Origin: Candidatus Latescibacterota bacterium
GTDB lineage: Bacteria > Latescibacterota > MWCZ01
DNA length: 64,000 nucleotides
Assembly (NCBI GenBank): GCA_022706085.1
Contig: JAKJDF010000001.1
Location: 112,394 to 176,393 of the forward strand
Direction: 5' to 3'
In this document: positions 43,080-53,263 of the stretch, piece after piece
Layout of the letters: each line of letters opens with the position of its first letter
Numbering within the stretch: the first letter of the stretch is position 1
Translations under genes and position numbers: made by a program
The notes under the pieces: generated by a model
Told to the model about the DNA's origin: nothing
The model's database searches: none
What the model saw: only the letters and a program-made list of their open reading frames with translations

Positions 43080-45341
43080 TCACTCCCAGGCTCGAAGCCC
43101 AAACACGTTCCGCGTTCTGGTGTCGGTCGCCTTTGGCTTGTCCGTCATCCGCGTACGGCATTGCCCGCGCGCAGGGACGTCCGCGGCCAGCGCAACAATC
43201 CACATTCCGTTTTCCCAGCGGGCTGAAGCGGTTCCCCGCCATTGAGCATCTCCTCTTAGACCGACGACCCTTGCCTCCACGCGCTCCCGTGAACAGAGCA
43301 CCACATCCGTAGTCTCTCCGAATTCCCGAACCGCACTTACTTCAATCCCACCCTCTGCGAGAAACCCATGGAATGACGCGTCGCGCCAGGTCTGCGGCAC
43401 CGCTGGAAACAATCTGATCGTTCCTCCCCATGATTGGAGCACCATTTCGGTGACAGCTGATGTTGCTGCGCATTCCGCTTCCATGGTGAACGGAGAGTAG
43501 TGATACTGACAGATTCCGTTTCTGCGCCAATCCCCGTTTGCGTGGCACCCGTTGGGCAACACGAACGATTCGATGTAAAGCTTCAGCATGTACTCGGCCA
43601 TTCGGGCGCGCCCGACCCGGCTGGCAATGAGCGAGACGTAGGGGAACGACCAGCCAGTCCATTCCCCCATGCCCATTCGCTCGAGTTGTGCCAGCGAAAC
43701 CTCTATGCACTTCCTGTCTTCCTCGGTACCTTCCACGGAAATATCGTGCATAGGGAAAACAGGCATGAGGTGCGAAGGGTGGCGATGGCTTTCGGAAAGC
43801 GGGACGCCCTCCATCAGCATCAAGCCACCTGCCGGATCCCGTGGATACGGTGCCAGGGACTCAGCGACAACCTTCCAGCGAGCCCGTACCTCGTCGCTCA
43901 GGTGCAGTTCGCGCGCGCTCTCTTCCAACCAGAGGCAGAGATTCCGGATGAGTGAAAGGTCGATCACCGGATTTCGACCCCATGCCCCGGGAAGATTGCC
44001 GTTCCACTCCGGCGAGTGAGACAGCGGAACGTGCAGATGCCCGTCAGCTCCTTTTTCCAGATACCCTTCCCAGAAGGCAAAACAGAGTTGGAAAAACGGA
44101 AACGCCTTCTCACGGAGGAAGTCTCTGTCTCCAGAATATCGCCAGTGAAGCCACAGGTGATGGGCAAGCCACGTCGCGGCTCCCGGCCAATACTGGACAG
44201 TTCCCCACCCGGGAACCGGCGCGCCGTTGGATGCGAGGGCAGTTTCCATCCGAACGCCATCCCATCCGAAGAAATTTCGTGTTCTTTGGCGCGCCGGTTC
44301 GGTGACATTTTCAATCCACTGGAGGAGAGGAACCCCGATTTCAAGGTGATTTGTGGCATAAACCGGCCAGTACGTTTCCTGAACGTTCATGTTGGCGTGA
44401 TAATCGCCGCGCCAGGGCGGCAGGACTCCGTCGGTTACCCAGAGGCCCTGGAGATTGGCCGGCAGGTTCCCCGGACGAGATGACGACGCGAGTTTGTAGA
44501 GTCCGTAATACCAAAGCGTTTCCAGCCGTTTTTCCGGAATCGTAATGCTGGAACGAGACCAGAAATCGCTCCACCACTCACGGTGGCGACGCTTGAGGGA
44601 ATGCGCGCTCGCGCACCCGCGCAGCGTGTCCTCAGCGAGAGCGATGGGATCATCGCCGTCAGCACTGGTTGCAACGGTGCACCGCAACACAAATCCGCCT
44701 GCCGATGGCGCACAACGCCATGCAACGACTGCGGTTGTTCCGTCCGGGAAACGTTGTACGGCGGCAGTACTACCATTCATCTGAAGCGAGTCGGAGGGCT
44801 GGATTCCGAGGGAGGCCGCCTGGCCCGGATTGAGATCGTGGAACGACCGCCAGGACACAAGAGGGGATGCCGACTCACCGAAACATTCGACCACCACGAC
44901 TGGCGCGTGGGCACACACGAAAACATTCACTCTCTTCCCGCCGAAGGTCACGCCGAACTCTGCTTTTTTCAGGGAGAGCCTGCCACGGAAAACGCTGGTA
45001 TTCGAACTGGTTCCCCGAAACGCAATCTCGAGCCTTCCCAGAGGCAACTTGGTCGGAGTTGGAACCGGAGGATTCAGATTCCTCTCCACAGTCGCATTCA
45101 GAGTTCCCCAATCCTTTTCCTGCGCAAGCTTCTTCAGGTTTTGCCACGTGAACGATGGATCATCAGGCCCGGGAGGCATGCGCAGATCCCAAAGATCGTC
45201 ACGATCGAGAGTGAGGCGGAGAGGATTTCCATCCCCCCAGACCATTACACCGATCTGACCGTTGCCGAGAGGAGCACCGGTATTCCACTCCTTCGATGGG
45301 ATCTCATAAAGCAGGTCGTGGCGCGGATTCGGACAGGACAT
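43080..45341 (-). CDS. GH95-family glycoside hydrolase (alpha-L-fucosidase/galactosidase)
   Basis: A 753-residue GH95 enzyme. LPLGNGQIGVMVWG-type N-terminal sequence near 24-36 begins the beta-sandwich, and the (alpha/alpha)6 barrel follows. The barrel has the family's NMNVQETYW near residues 317-325 (the paired catalytic-site Asn residues) and SHRHPSHLMPVFP near 524-536. No signal peptide is present, so it is predicted to be cytoplasmic. GH95 members remove 1,2-linked L-fucose or L-galactose by inversion. It is first in the operon with an ABC importer, suggesting that the imported or generated solute is linked to its product. Confidence 0.85.
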   Translation of the reverse strand: MSCPNPRHDLLYEIPSKEWNTGAPLGNGQIGVMVWGDGNPLRLTLDRDDLWDLRMPPGPDDPSFTWQNLKKLAQEKDWGTLNATVERNLNPPVPTPTKLPLGRLEIAFRGTSSNTSVFRGRLSLKKAEFGVTFGGKRVNVFVCAHAPVVVVECFGESASPLVSWRSFHDLNPGQAASLGIQPSDSLQMNGSTAAVQRFPDGTTAVVAWRCAPSAGGFVLRCTVATSADGDDPIALAEDTLRGCASAHSLKRRHREWWSDFWSRSSITIPEKRLETLWYYGLYKLASSSRPGNLPANLQGLWVTDGVLPPWRGDYHANMNVQETYWPVYATNHLEIGVPLLQWIENVTEPARQRTRNFFGWDGVRMETALASNGAPVPGWGTVQYWPGAATWLAHHLWLHWRYSGDRDFLREKAFPFFQLCFAFWEGYLEKGADGHLHVPLSHSPEWNGNLPGAWGRNPVIDLSLIRNLCLWLEESARELHLSDEVRARWKVVAESLAPYPRDPAGGLMLMEGVPLSESHRHPSHLMPVFPMHDISVEGTEEDRKCIEVSLAQLERMGMGEWTGWSFPYVSLIASRVGRARMAEYMLKLYIESFVLPNGCHANGDWRRNGICQYHYSPFTMEAECAATSAVTEMVLQSWGGTIRLFPAVPQTWRDASFHGFLAEGGIEVSAVREFGETTDVVLCSRERVEARVVGLRGDAQWRGTASARWENGMWIVALAADVPARGQCRTRMTDKPKATDTRTRNVFGLRAWE

Positions 45342-45423
45342 CGGAAGGGCTCAATCTCGACAGGTTGATGGGCTGCTTTCCCGCATCGATGAGGCGTTCA
45401 TTTAACGTACGGCAAAGCCGACC

Positions 45424-45440
45424 CATGCCCAAAGGGAATG
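45424..45440. promoter_or_regulatory. Imperfect inverted repeat in divergent intergenic region
   Basis: CATGCCC-AAA-GGGAATG (7-bp arms, one mismatch) lies in the 154-nt region between the minus-strand GH95-ABC operon and the plus-strand catabolic operon. A TTGACT follows at 45459-45464, but no good -10 follows it. The repeat could be an operator shared by both operons; no regulator gene is nearby. Confidence 0.3.
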
Positions 45441-45495
45441 CCGTTGCGCCGATACGGATTGACTCGCACGCCCCAGCGTTCGGTTATTCGTACCC

Positions 45496-46581
45496 ATGGA
45501 AAACCTCGCCACTCCCGCACTCGTAGTTGACGCAGCGGTTCTGCGCGCCAACATTGAACGCCTTGCCGCGTACGCCCGCGGACACCGCCTTCGGGTCCGC
45601 CCTCACACAAAGACACACAAATCAGTATACGTTGCATCGCTCCAGGTAGCTGCGGGCGCAAATGCTTTGACGGCCGCCAAGGCGGGCGAGGCAGAAATCA
45701 TGGCAACGGTCTGTGAGGATATCCTCGTTGCGTATCCGCCGGTCGACCCGGAGCGATGCGCCCAAATCGCCGCGCTGGCCACTCACAGAACCGTGCGCGT
45801 TGCATTGGACTCGATCACCGCGGCCCAGCGGATGGCACAGGCTGCCGCTGCCGCGCGATCACGTGTGGGAGTACTCGTGGATGTGGACGTTGGCATGGGC
45901 AGAACAGGTGTCCAGACACCGGAAGAGGCTCTCCGTCTCGCTGAAGTGATCGACCGCGATCCTTCGCTCCATCTGGACGGGATCATGTACTACCCCGGTC
46001 ACGTGTGGAGCCCCCCCGGAGAACAGGATGAGGCGCTGCGAAAAGTCGCGACCCGTCTGGAAGAGGTCATCGGGCTCTGGACAAAGGGCGGATTGAAGGC
46101 TGGCATCGTTTCTGGCGGTTCCACGCCTACTGCGTACCAATCCCATCTGATACCGCAGACGACCGAGATTCGGCCGGGCACCTACGTCTTCAACGATATG
46201 AACACGGTTCACGGTGGATTTTGTACAATTGACGACTGCGCTGCGCGAATCATCTGCACAGTGGTCAGCACGGCGATTCCTGGGCAATTTGTTATTGACG
46301 GCGGAACAAAAACGTTCACAAGCGACCGGTGTATTCCCAAACCCGAGAGCGGGTACGGGCACATAATCGAGTACCCGGAAGCACGCGTCTTTGCCCTGAG
46401 CGAGGAACACGGGCAGGTGGATGCACGCGAGTGTTCTCGCGCGCCGAAGGTAGGTGAACGCGTGACCGTCATTCCGAATCACATCTGCCCCTGCGTGAAT
46501 TTGCTGGATTCATTCTGGGTCGCGGAACCCGGAAACCCACTCCGCAGAACTGCGGTTGACGCCAGGGGAAAGCTGACCTGA
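45496..46581 (+). CDS. D-threonine aldolase / D-serine dehydratase-like PLP protein
   Basis: A 361-residue fold-type III PLP enzyme. The alanine-racemase-like N-terminal barrel carries RPHTKTHKS near residues 35-43, with the cofactor Lys. The C-terminal D-serine-dehydratase-like domain carries the metal-binding HICPCVN near 329-335 (His and Cys ligands). This combination defines the D-threonine aldolase/DSD family, which cleaves or dehydrates D-hydroxy amino acids. Whether the substrate is D-threonine, D-serine or beta-hydroxyaspartate is unknown. It heads the five-gene plus-strand operon. Confidence 0.85.
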   Translation: MENLATPALVVDAAVLRANIERLAAYARGHRLRVRPHTKTHKSVYVASLQVAAGANALTAAKAGEAEIMATVCEDILVAYPPVDPERCAQIAALATHRTVRVALDSITAAQRMAQAAAAARSRVGVLVDVDVGMGRTGVQTPEEALRLAEVIDRDPSLHLDGIMYYPGHVWSPPGEQDEALRKVATRLEEVIGLWTKGGLKAGIVSGGSTPTAYQSHLIPQTTEIRPGTYVFNDMNTVHGGFCTIDDCAARIICTVVSTAIPGQFVIDGGTKTFTSDRCIPKPESGYGHIIEYPEARVFALSEEHGQVDARECSRAPKVGERVTVIPNHICPCVNLLDSFWVAEPGNPLRRTAVDARGKLT

Positions 46582-46607
46582 ATCTTTTTTCTCGACGAAA
46601 GGTAACC

Positions 46608-47525
46608 GTGAAAACCTCCTGCGATCTGCGGGGCGTGCTTCCCGTATTTCAGACGCCGTTTCGAGAAGATTACGCGATCGATTTCGATGTGCTGGGCCAC
46701 GAGATAGAGTGGCTTTACGAATGCGGTGCCGACGGCATCGTTATGGCGATGGTCTCTGAAACCCTCCGCCTTTCCACAGAAGAGCGGCGTGAGCTTGCGG
46801 AGGCTGCCTGCAAATTCGGGCGCGAGTGCGGGCCGGTGGTTATCAGTGTTGGAGCTGAGTCCACATTTGTTGCGGAGCGTCTTGCCCGACACGCAGAGGA
46901 CGCGGGAGCCACCACGGTTATGGCGATTCCTCCCGTATCTGTCGCGGTGAGTGAGGATGAGCTGTTACGGTATTACGAAGCCATTCTCCGCGCGATACGG
47001 ATTCCTCTGATCGTTCAGGACGCCAGTGGTTACGTGGGCAAGCCCATGTCAATCGAGATTCAGGCTCGCTTCCTCAACGAATTCGGAGAGGATCGGATTC
47101 TTTTCAAACCGGAAGCCACGCCGATAGGGCCGCGCCTGACCGCTTTGCACAACGCAACAGGCGGCCGTGCACGCGTGTTCGAAGGTAGTGGCGGAATAGC
47201 CCTCACCGAGAGTTACCGCAGGGGTATCACGGGCACCATGCCGGGCGCTGATCTGATCAAAGGGATCGTGGCGCTATGGCACGCCCTTGAAGTTGGCGAC
47301 GAGGAACGAGTGTATGAGTTGAGCTTTCCCATTTCTGCCCTCGTGGCAATGCAACAAGGGTTGGACGGGTTCATTGCCGTCGAAAAATACCTCTTGCACA
47401 AGCAGGGCGTATTCCCCAACACGGTGGTTCGCGGGCCGTCGGGCTTTGTGCTCGACGATGAGACGAAGAATGAAATTGACCGGCTTTTCTCAATACTCGA
47501 AAAGGCCCTGCAGAGCTCACGATGA
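46608..47525 (+). CDS. DapA/NanA-family aldolase or dehydratase
   Basis: A 305-residue class I aldolase-family protein. GVLPVFQTPFREDYAID near residues 9-25 is the opening, and the Schiff-base Lys is seen in ILFKPEA near 166-172. The substrate loop reads VQDASGYVG near 137-145, not YNxP, so it is unlikely to be a true DapA. Family relatives act on sialic acid, KDG or other 2-keto-3-deoxy acids. GTG at 46608 has GAAAGG upstream. Its end overlaps the next start (ATGA), so products are made together. Confidence 0.83.
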   Translation: MKTSCDLRGVLPVFQTPFREDYAIDFDVLGHEIEWLYECGADGIVMAMVSETLRLSTEERRELAEAACKFGRECGPVVISVGAESTFVAERLARHAEDAGATTVMAIPPVSVAVSEDELLRYYEAILRAIRIPLIVQDASGYVGKPMSIEIQARFLNEFGEDRILFKPEATPIGPRLTALHNATGGRARVFEGSGGIALTESYRRGITGTMPGADLIKGIVALWHALEVGDEERVYELSFPISALVAMQQGLDGFIAVEKYLLHKQGVFPNTVVRGPSGFVLDDETKNEIDRLFSILEKALQSSR

Positions 47526-48373
47526 TAGTTGACGTCCACAGTCATGCCTGGCTCTACCCGGAGCATTTCGGAGCGGGTTTCCGGGAACAGGCTCAGAGAG
47601 CGCGCGGTCACAAAGAAATCGATCTTTCCACGGATTTCGAGCGATACCGCGATGCGGCACCCGCGGATACCGTGGCGATAGTCTTCGGTGGAAAGGCAAG
47701 ACGCTCCGGGCTCTGGGTGGACGACCGTTACGTGGCGGAATACGTCGCCCTCCATTCCCCAAGGGTGATCGGGTTCCTCTCTGTTGACCCGACCGAACGC
47801 GACTGGGAAACAGACATGAGAGAGGGGCACGAGGCGCTCGGTCTGCAGGGCATCAAACTCCTTCCCATGTATGCGGGATTCCGTCCGGACGACCGGGCGC
47901 TCGACGCGTTGTGGAGTTACGCCGAGAAGAAACGGCTTCCCGTGATTCTGCACAGCGGAACGACCTTTATTTCGCAGGCGCCCCTCGAGTGCACGCTCCC
48001 ACGGTGGGTAGACAACGTGGCAATCCGTTTCCCTGACGTCAAGATCGTTCTCGGTCATCTGGGGCATCCCTTCGAGAACGAAACCGTTGCAGTCATCCGG
48101 AAACACCCGAATGTGTACGCGGACGTCAGTGCGCTGTTTTATCGCCCTTACCAGCTCTACAACAGCCTCATGCTCGTCCAGGAATACGGCGTCTGGAGCA
48201 AAGTGCTTTTCGGGAGCGACTACCCATTCTCCACGGTGAACGAGAGTGTATCCGGGCTGCGCTCTTTGAACGAAATGCTCACCGGCACGGCACTTCCCCG
48301 GCTGGACAGGGCGGAACTCGAGGCAATGATTCACCGTGACAGCCTTTCTCTCCTCGGACTTAACCGCCCATGA
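47522..48373 (+). CDS. Amidohydrolase-2-type metal-dependent hydrolase
   Basis: A 283-residue TIM-barrel amidohydrolase-related protein with an intact metal site: DVHSHAW near residues 4-10, GIKLLPMY near 109-116, ILHSGTT near 141-147, LGHLGHP near 176-182 and GSDYPF near 235-240. Members are decarboxylases, lactonases or hydrolases of small carboxylic compounds. It starts inside the preceding stop (ATGA) and ends overlapping the NagA-like gene (ATGA). It differs from the altered family member at 18.6 kb, which has lost this Asp. Confidence 0.85.
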   Translation: MIVDVHSHAWLYPEHFGAGFREQAQRARGHKEIDLSTDFERYRDAAPADTVAIVFGGKARRSGLWVDDRYVAEYVALHSPRVIGFLSVDPTERDWETDMREGHEALGLQGIKLLPMYAGFRPDDRALDALWSYAEKKRLPVILHSGTTFISQAPLECTLPRWVDNVAIRFPDVKIVLGHLGHPFENETVAVIRKHPNVYADVSALFYRPYQLYNSLMLVQEYGVWSKVLFGSDYPFSTVNESVSGLRSLNEMLTGTALPRLDRAELEAMIHRDSLSLLGLNRP

Positions 48374-49566
48374 ATAGATTCGCGCTGACTGGCGCCCACG
48401 TCTGGACGGGGAACGGTGAAGCCTTCGACGGACACGTGATTGTCTCGAACGGCATCATTGAACACGTTGCACGGGGACCGTGCCCTGAAGGACTTCCCAA
48501 AGTCGATTTGTCCGGATATTCGCTATCACCGGGAATGATCGACCTCATGGTGATGGGTGGTTTCGACCGGAGCATACTTCGGGACGATCCTCTTGACATT
48601 GCGAAGGAATACCTGCGCCTCGGAGTGACGTCCTGTCAGTTTTGCATCGGCACGCTCCCGTGGGATTCGATGGTCAAAGTCGCGGAGAACATATCGCGAG
48701 CCGTGTCCTGTCGCGAATGCGATGCTGCGCGAGTACTCGGAGTGTACTGCGAGGGACCGTTCCAACAGCCCCACCTGACGGGCGCAAGTCTGCGTGATTA
48801 TGCCCTCGAGCCCTCTCCCGAGACTGTCGAGCGCTTGTTGGTTGATATGGGTGGCGCCATCACAATGGTGAACGTTGCTCCCGGGCTGCCGGGGGATGCT
48901 GAGGCCGTTGCGCGTCTGGTTGCATCCGGGAAAATCGTTTCGATGGCGCATTCGGATGCGCCGGCCGAACGGGTTTTTCGGTGCGTTGAAGCCGGCGCCA
49001 CCGTGCTCGGACATGCGTGGGACAACAACTCCGGCTGCATCGGCGATTCGGGCGTGCAACAGCCAACCATTGAACACGTTGCAATGACAGATGAGCGTAT
49101 CCGGTACCTGCACGTCATAGCGGACGGCGTCCACGTGCACCCCGTCATGATGCGCCTTCTTCTCCGCGCTCGCGGTTCGGGTGCGCTGTGCCTGGTTACC
49201 GATGCTGTCACCCGGGCAGGCATGCCTGACGGTCCGTACGTCTGGGATGACGGCCGGCGTTTCTTCAAGTCCGGCGGTGTGGGCCGAACCGACACCGGGT
49301 GGCTTTGCGGCAGCGCCACTCTGTTGCCCGACATGTTCCGGAACTACGTCAACTTCACCGGGCTTCCGCCGCACGAGGCAATCCGGGCCGTGACGGGCAA
49401 TCCGGCGGCATCGCTTGGTATGAGTGATGAGATTGGGCACATCGCCGCCGGGTGTGTTGCGGATCTCGTGGCATGGGACAACCGTCTGCGCGTGCGGCGG
49501 GTCTGGCGGCACGGTGTTGAGATATCGAACGTTTCCAGTTACGGAGAGGTGGAAATCAGCCCATGA
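48370..49566 (+). CDS. N-acetylglucosamine-6-phosphate deacetylase-like amidohydrolase
   Basis: A 398-residue NagA-type amidohydrolase. YCEGPFQQPHLTGA near residues 126-139 keeps the metal Glu, SMAHSDA near 193-199 and LGHAWDN near 212-218 keep the two metal His residues, and LVTDAV near 275-280 the catalytic Asp. The N-terminal HxH is absent (IDLMVMGG), as in mononuclear NagA of the E. coli type. Its true substrate may be another N-acylated sugar or sugar acid, because nagB is absent. Four-base overlaps on both sides show coupling. Confidence 0.8.
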   Translation: MNRFALTGAHVWTGNGEAFDGHVIVSNGIIEHVARGPCPEGLPKVDLSGYSLSPGMIDLMVMGGFDRSILRDDPLDIAKEYLRLGVTSCQFCIGTLPWDSMVKVAENISRAVSCRECDAARVLGVYCEGPFQQPHLTGASLRDYALEPSPETVERLLVDMGGAITMVNVAPGLPGDAEAVARLVASGKIVSMAHSDAPAERVFRCVEAGATVLGHAWDNNSGCIGDSGVQQPTIEHVAMTDERIRYLHVIADGVHVHPVMMRLLLRARGSGALCLVTDAVTRAGMPDGPYVWDDGRRFFKSGGVGRTDTGWLCGSATLLPDMFRNYVNFTGLPPHEAIRAVTGNPAASLGMSDEIGHIAAGCVADLVAWDNRLRVRRVWRHGVEISNVSSYGEVEISP

Positions 49567-50387
49567 CCAATCGTTTTTCGCTTGATGGGAAAATCGCCCT
49601 GGTGACTGGCGGCAGCCGGGGAATAGGGAGAGGCATAGCTGTCGGGTTTGCCGAGCATGGTGCTGACGTCGCAATAGTGTACCGGTCCGCACAAAAGGAA
49701 GCGGAGGCAGTCGCGGAACGCATCCGGAGGCTGGGGCGGCGATGTTGGGTGTTTTGTCACGACCTCGGTGAGGTCGAAGCGTTGTCAGATTTTGTGGACG
49801 ATGTATGGCGCACAACGGGCCGCGTTGATGTGCTGGTGAACAACGCAGGAATGGCGTATCTGGAGAGGTTCAACGAGATCACCGCAGCGCACTGGCGTCG
49901 CCTGATGGCTGTCAATCTGGACGCCGTGTTTTTCATGGCACAACGCACCGCCGAGCACATGATTCGCGACAACATCAAAGGCCGGATCATCAACCTCTCA
50001 TCGAAAAACGGACTGGTCGCCGAGGCAGGACTGGCACATTACAACGCGTCAAAGGGCGGCGTGGAACTGGTGACCAAATCGCTTGCGGTTGAGCTGGGAG
50101 AACACGGAATCACGGTGAATTGCATCGCTCCAGGAATTATCGAAACGGAGATTGCGGGTGAATTCGACATCGACCCCGCGTTTTTCTCGTACTACAAGGA
50201 ACACATTCCGCTCGAACACCGGTTTGGCGCCGTAGAGGAGTGCGTCGGCGCGGCGGTATTTCTTGCGTCCTCTGCCGGTTCCTACATCACCGGTCAGAGT
50301 CTGGTGATAGATGGAGGCGTGCTGTGTGAACAGGTCCCGCGGATGCAGTTCATGTCCCCGTACACGAACACGTTGAACGGTGGATGA
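49563..50387 (+). CDS. Short-chain dehydrogenase/reductase
   Basis: A 274-residue classical SDR. The cofactor motif TGGSRGIG is near residues 15-22, NNAGMAY near 91-97, the catalytic Ser in NLSSKNG near 141-147, and YNASK near 159-163 with Tyr and Lys. The C-terminal GQSLVIDGG completes the fold. Asp/Arg cues for NAD versus NADP are ambiguous (IVYRSA). The substrate is unknown; it is presumably an intermediate of the pathway encoded by the four preceding genes. It is last in the operon; the 169-nt convergent gap with guaB shows no clear terminator. Confidence 0.88.
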   Translation: MTNRFSLDGKIALVTGGSRGIGRGIAVGFAEHGADVAIVYRSAQKEAEAVAERIRRLGRRCWVFCHDLGEVEALSDFVDDVWRTTGRVDVLVNNAGMAYLERFNEITAAHWRRLMAVNLDAVFFMAQRTAEHMIRDNIKGRIINLSSKNGLVAEAGLAHYNASKGGVELVTKSLAVELGEHGITVNCIAPGIIETEIAGEFDIDPAFFSYYKEHIPLEHRFGAVEECVGAAVFLASSAGSYITGQSLVIDGGVLCEQVPRMQFMSPYTNTLNGG

Positions 50388-50556
50388 CGGAATTGGCGGG
50401 AACTCCTGCGAACGCGCAACAGGCGAACGCTTGAAGCGGTTCATTCCGGACCGGATGCGGTCGCGGTGGTTTGTCGGAAAGGGATCACAGAAATAGCGTG
50501 AAAGGGGAGTCAACGGCCTCCCATCACGATCAGCCCGTGCGGGATGTTCCTGTGCG

Positions 50557-52221
<1,665 letters not shown>

Positions 52222-52386
52222 TCAGTGGACCACACACACAACGGCTGCAGGAACCTACTCGCTGAAATACCTCGCGCCGCCCCACCGAATTGATCGGATT
52301 TCCGCCCGGTGAGATTGTACGTTGTCCTCGGACACCGTTCGTTAACCGGTAGCGGTAACGGCATACTGCGTCTGGGAGGTGAACTC

Positions 52387-53208
52387 ATGCACACCATCAT
52401 GGACAAGCGTCTGCTTGCGCCCAATGTGTACAGGCTCGAAGTCGGCGCACAGTTGATCGCCGAAAGAAGGAAACCAGGGCAGTTCATCATCCTTCGGGTC
52501 AACGAGGAGTCAGAGCGTATCCCGTTGACAATCGTGGAAAGCGACCCTGTTGCGGGAACAATAGTGCTTGTGTTCCAGGTAATGGGCGAGGGTACTCGAC
52601 TGCTCGCTTCCCTGGAAATGGGTGATGAGATTCGGGACGTCGTCGGACCGTTGGGACATCCCACGGAAATCAGCCATTTCGGCACGGTGGTCTGCGTCGC
52701 TGGAGGAATCGGTGTGGCCCCCATGTTTCCTATTGCCAAAGGGATGGCCGACATGGCGAACACGGTGATCAGTATCGTGGGGGCGAGAACCCGTGAACTC
52801 TTGATACTTCAGGAGGAAATTCATTCGGTTTCCTCGGAAGTGTTGATTACTACCGACGACGGGACCTTTGGCCGGCATGGGTTTGTCACCGATGCATTGA
52901 AGGAACGCCTCGAATCAGGTTTCAAACCGGACGCTGTCGTGGCGATAGGCCCCCTTCCGATGATGCGGGCAGTAGCAGAGACAACTCGTCCTTACGGAAT
53001 AAAAACCATCGTCAGCCTGAACCCGATCATGGTCGACGGTACCGGAATGTGTGGCGGTTGCCGCGTCTCCGTGGGCGGACAGATGAAGTTTGCCTGTGTA
53101 GATGGACCGGAGTTCGACGGACATCAGGTGAATTACGCCGAACTGGCGAATCGTCAACGGATGTACCGTGACAAAGAGGCGTGCAAGATTCGAAGTCTGA
53201 TACCCTGA
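52387..53208 (+). CDS. nfnA: NfnA: FAD/[2Fe-2S] subunit of NADH-dependent ferredoxin:NADP+ oxidoreductase
   Basis: A 273-residue ferredoxin-NADP reductase-like subunit. The flavin site lies in RKPGQFIILRV near residues 28-38 and RIPLTIVE near 44-51, and the nucleotide site in VAGGIGVAPM near 104-113. A C-terminal [2Fe-2S] cysteine set follows: GMCGGCRV near 221-228 and FACVDGPEFDGH near 235-246. This pattern is diagnostic of NfnA/SudB proteins, which bifurcate electrons between NADH, NADPH and ferredoxin together with NfnB, encoded next. ATG at 52387 has GGGAGG 7 nt upstream; the longer frame upstream is not used. Confidence 0.88.
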   Translation: MHTIMDKRLLAPNVYRLEVGAQLIAERRKPGQFIILRVNEESERIPLTIVESDPVAGTIVLVFQVMGEGTRLLASLEMGDEIRDVVGPLGHPTEISHFGTVVCVAGGIGVAPMFPIAKGMADMANTVISIVGARTRELLILQEEIHSVSSEVLITTDDGTFGRHGFVTDALKERLESGFKPDAVVAIGPLPMMRAVAETTRPYGIKTIVSLNPIMVDGTGMCGGCRVSVGGQMKFACVDGPEFDGHQVNYAELANRQRMYRDKEACKIRSLIP

Positions 53209-53263
53209 TCTCCCAACCCCACCTTGCAACATTGACGAAGAACTGTTCGCAAAAGGCTGCCAG

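Noticed and set aside
45459-45482. A promoter beginning TTGACT for the catabolic operon
   Set aside because: The best matching -10 at an 18-nt spacing (GTTATT) agrees at only three positions and lies too close to the start codon.
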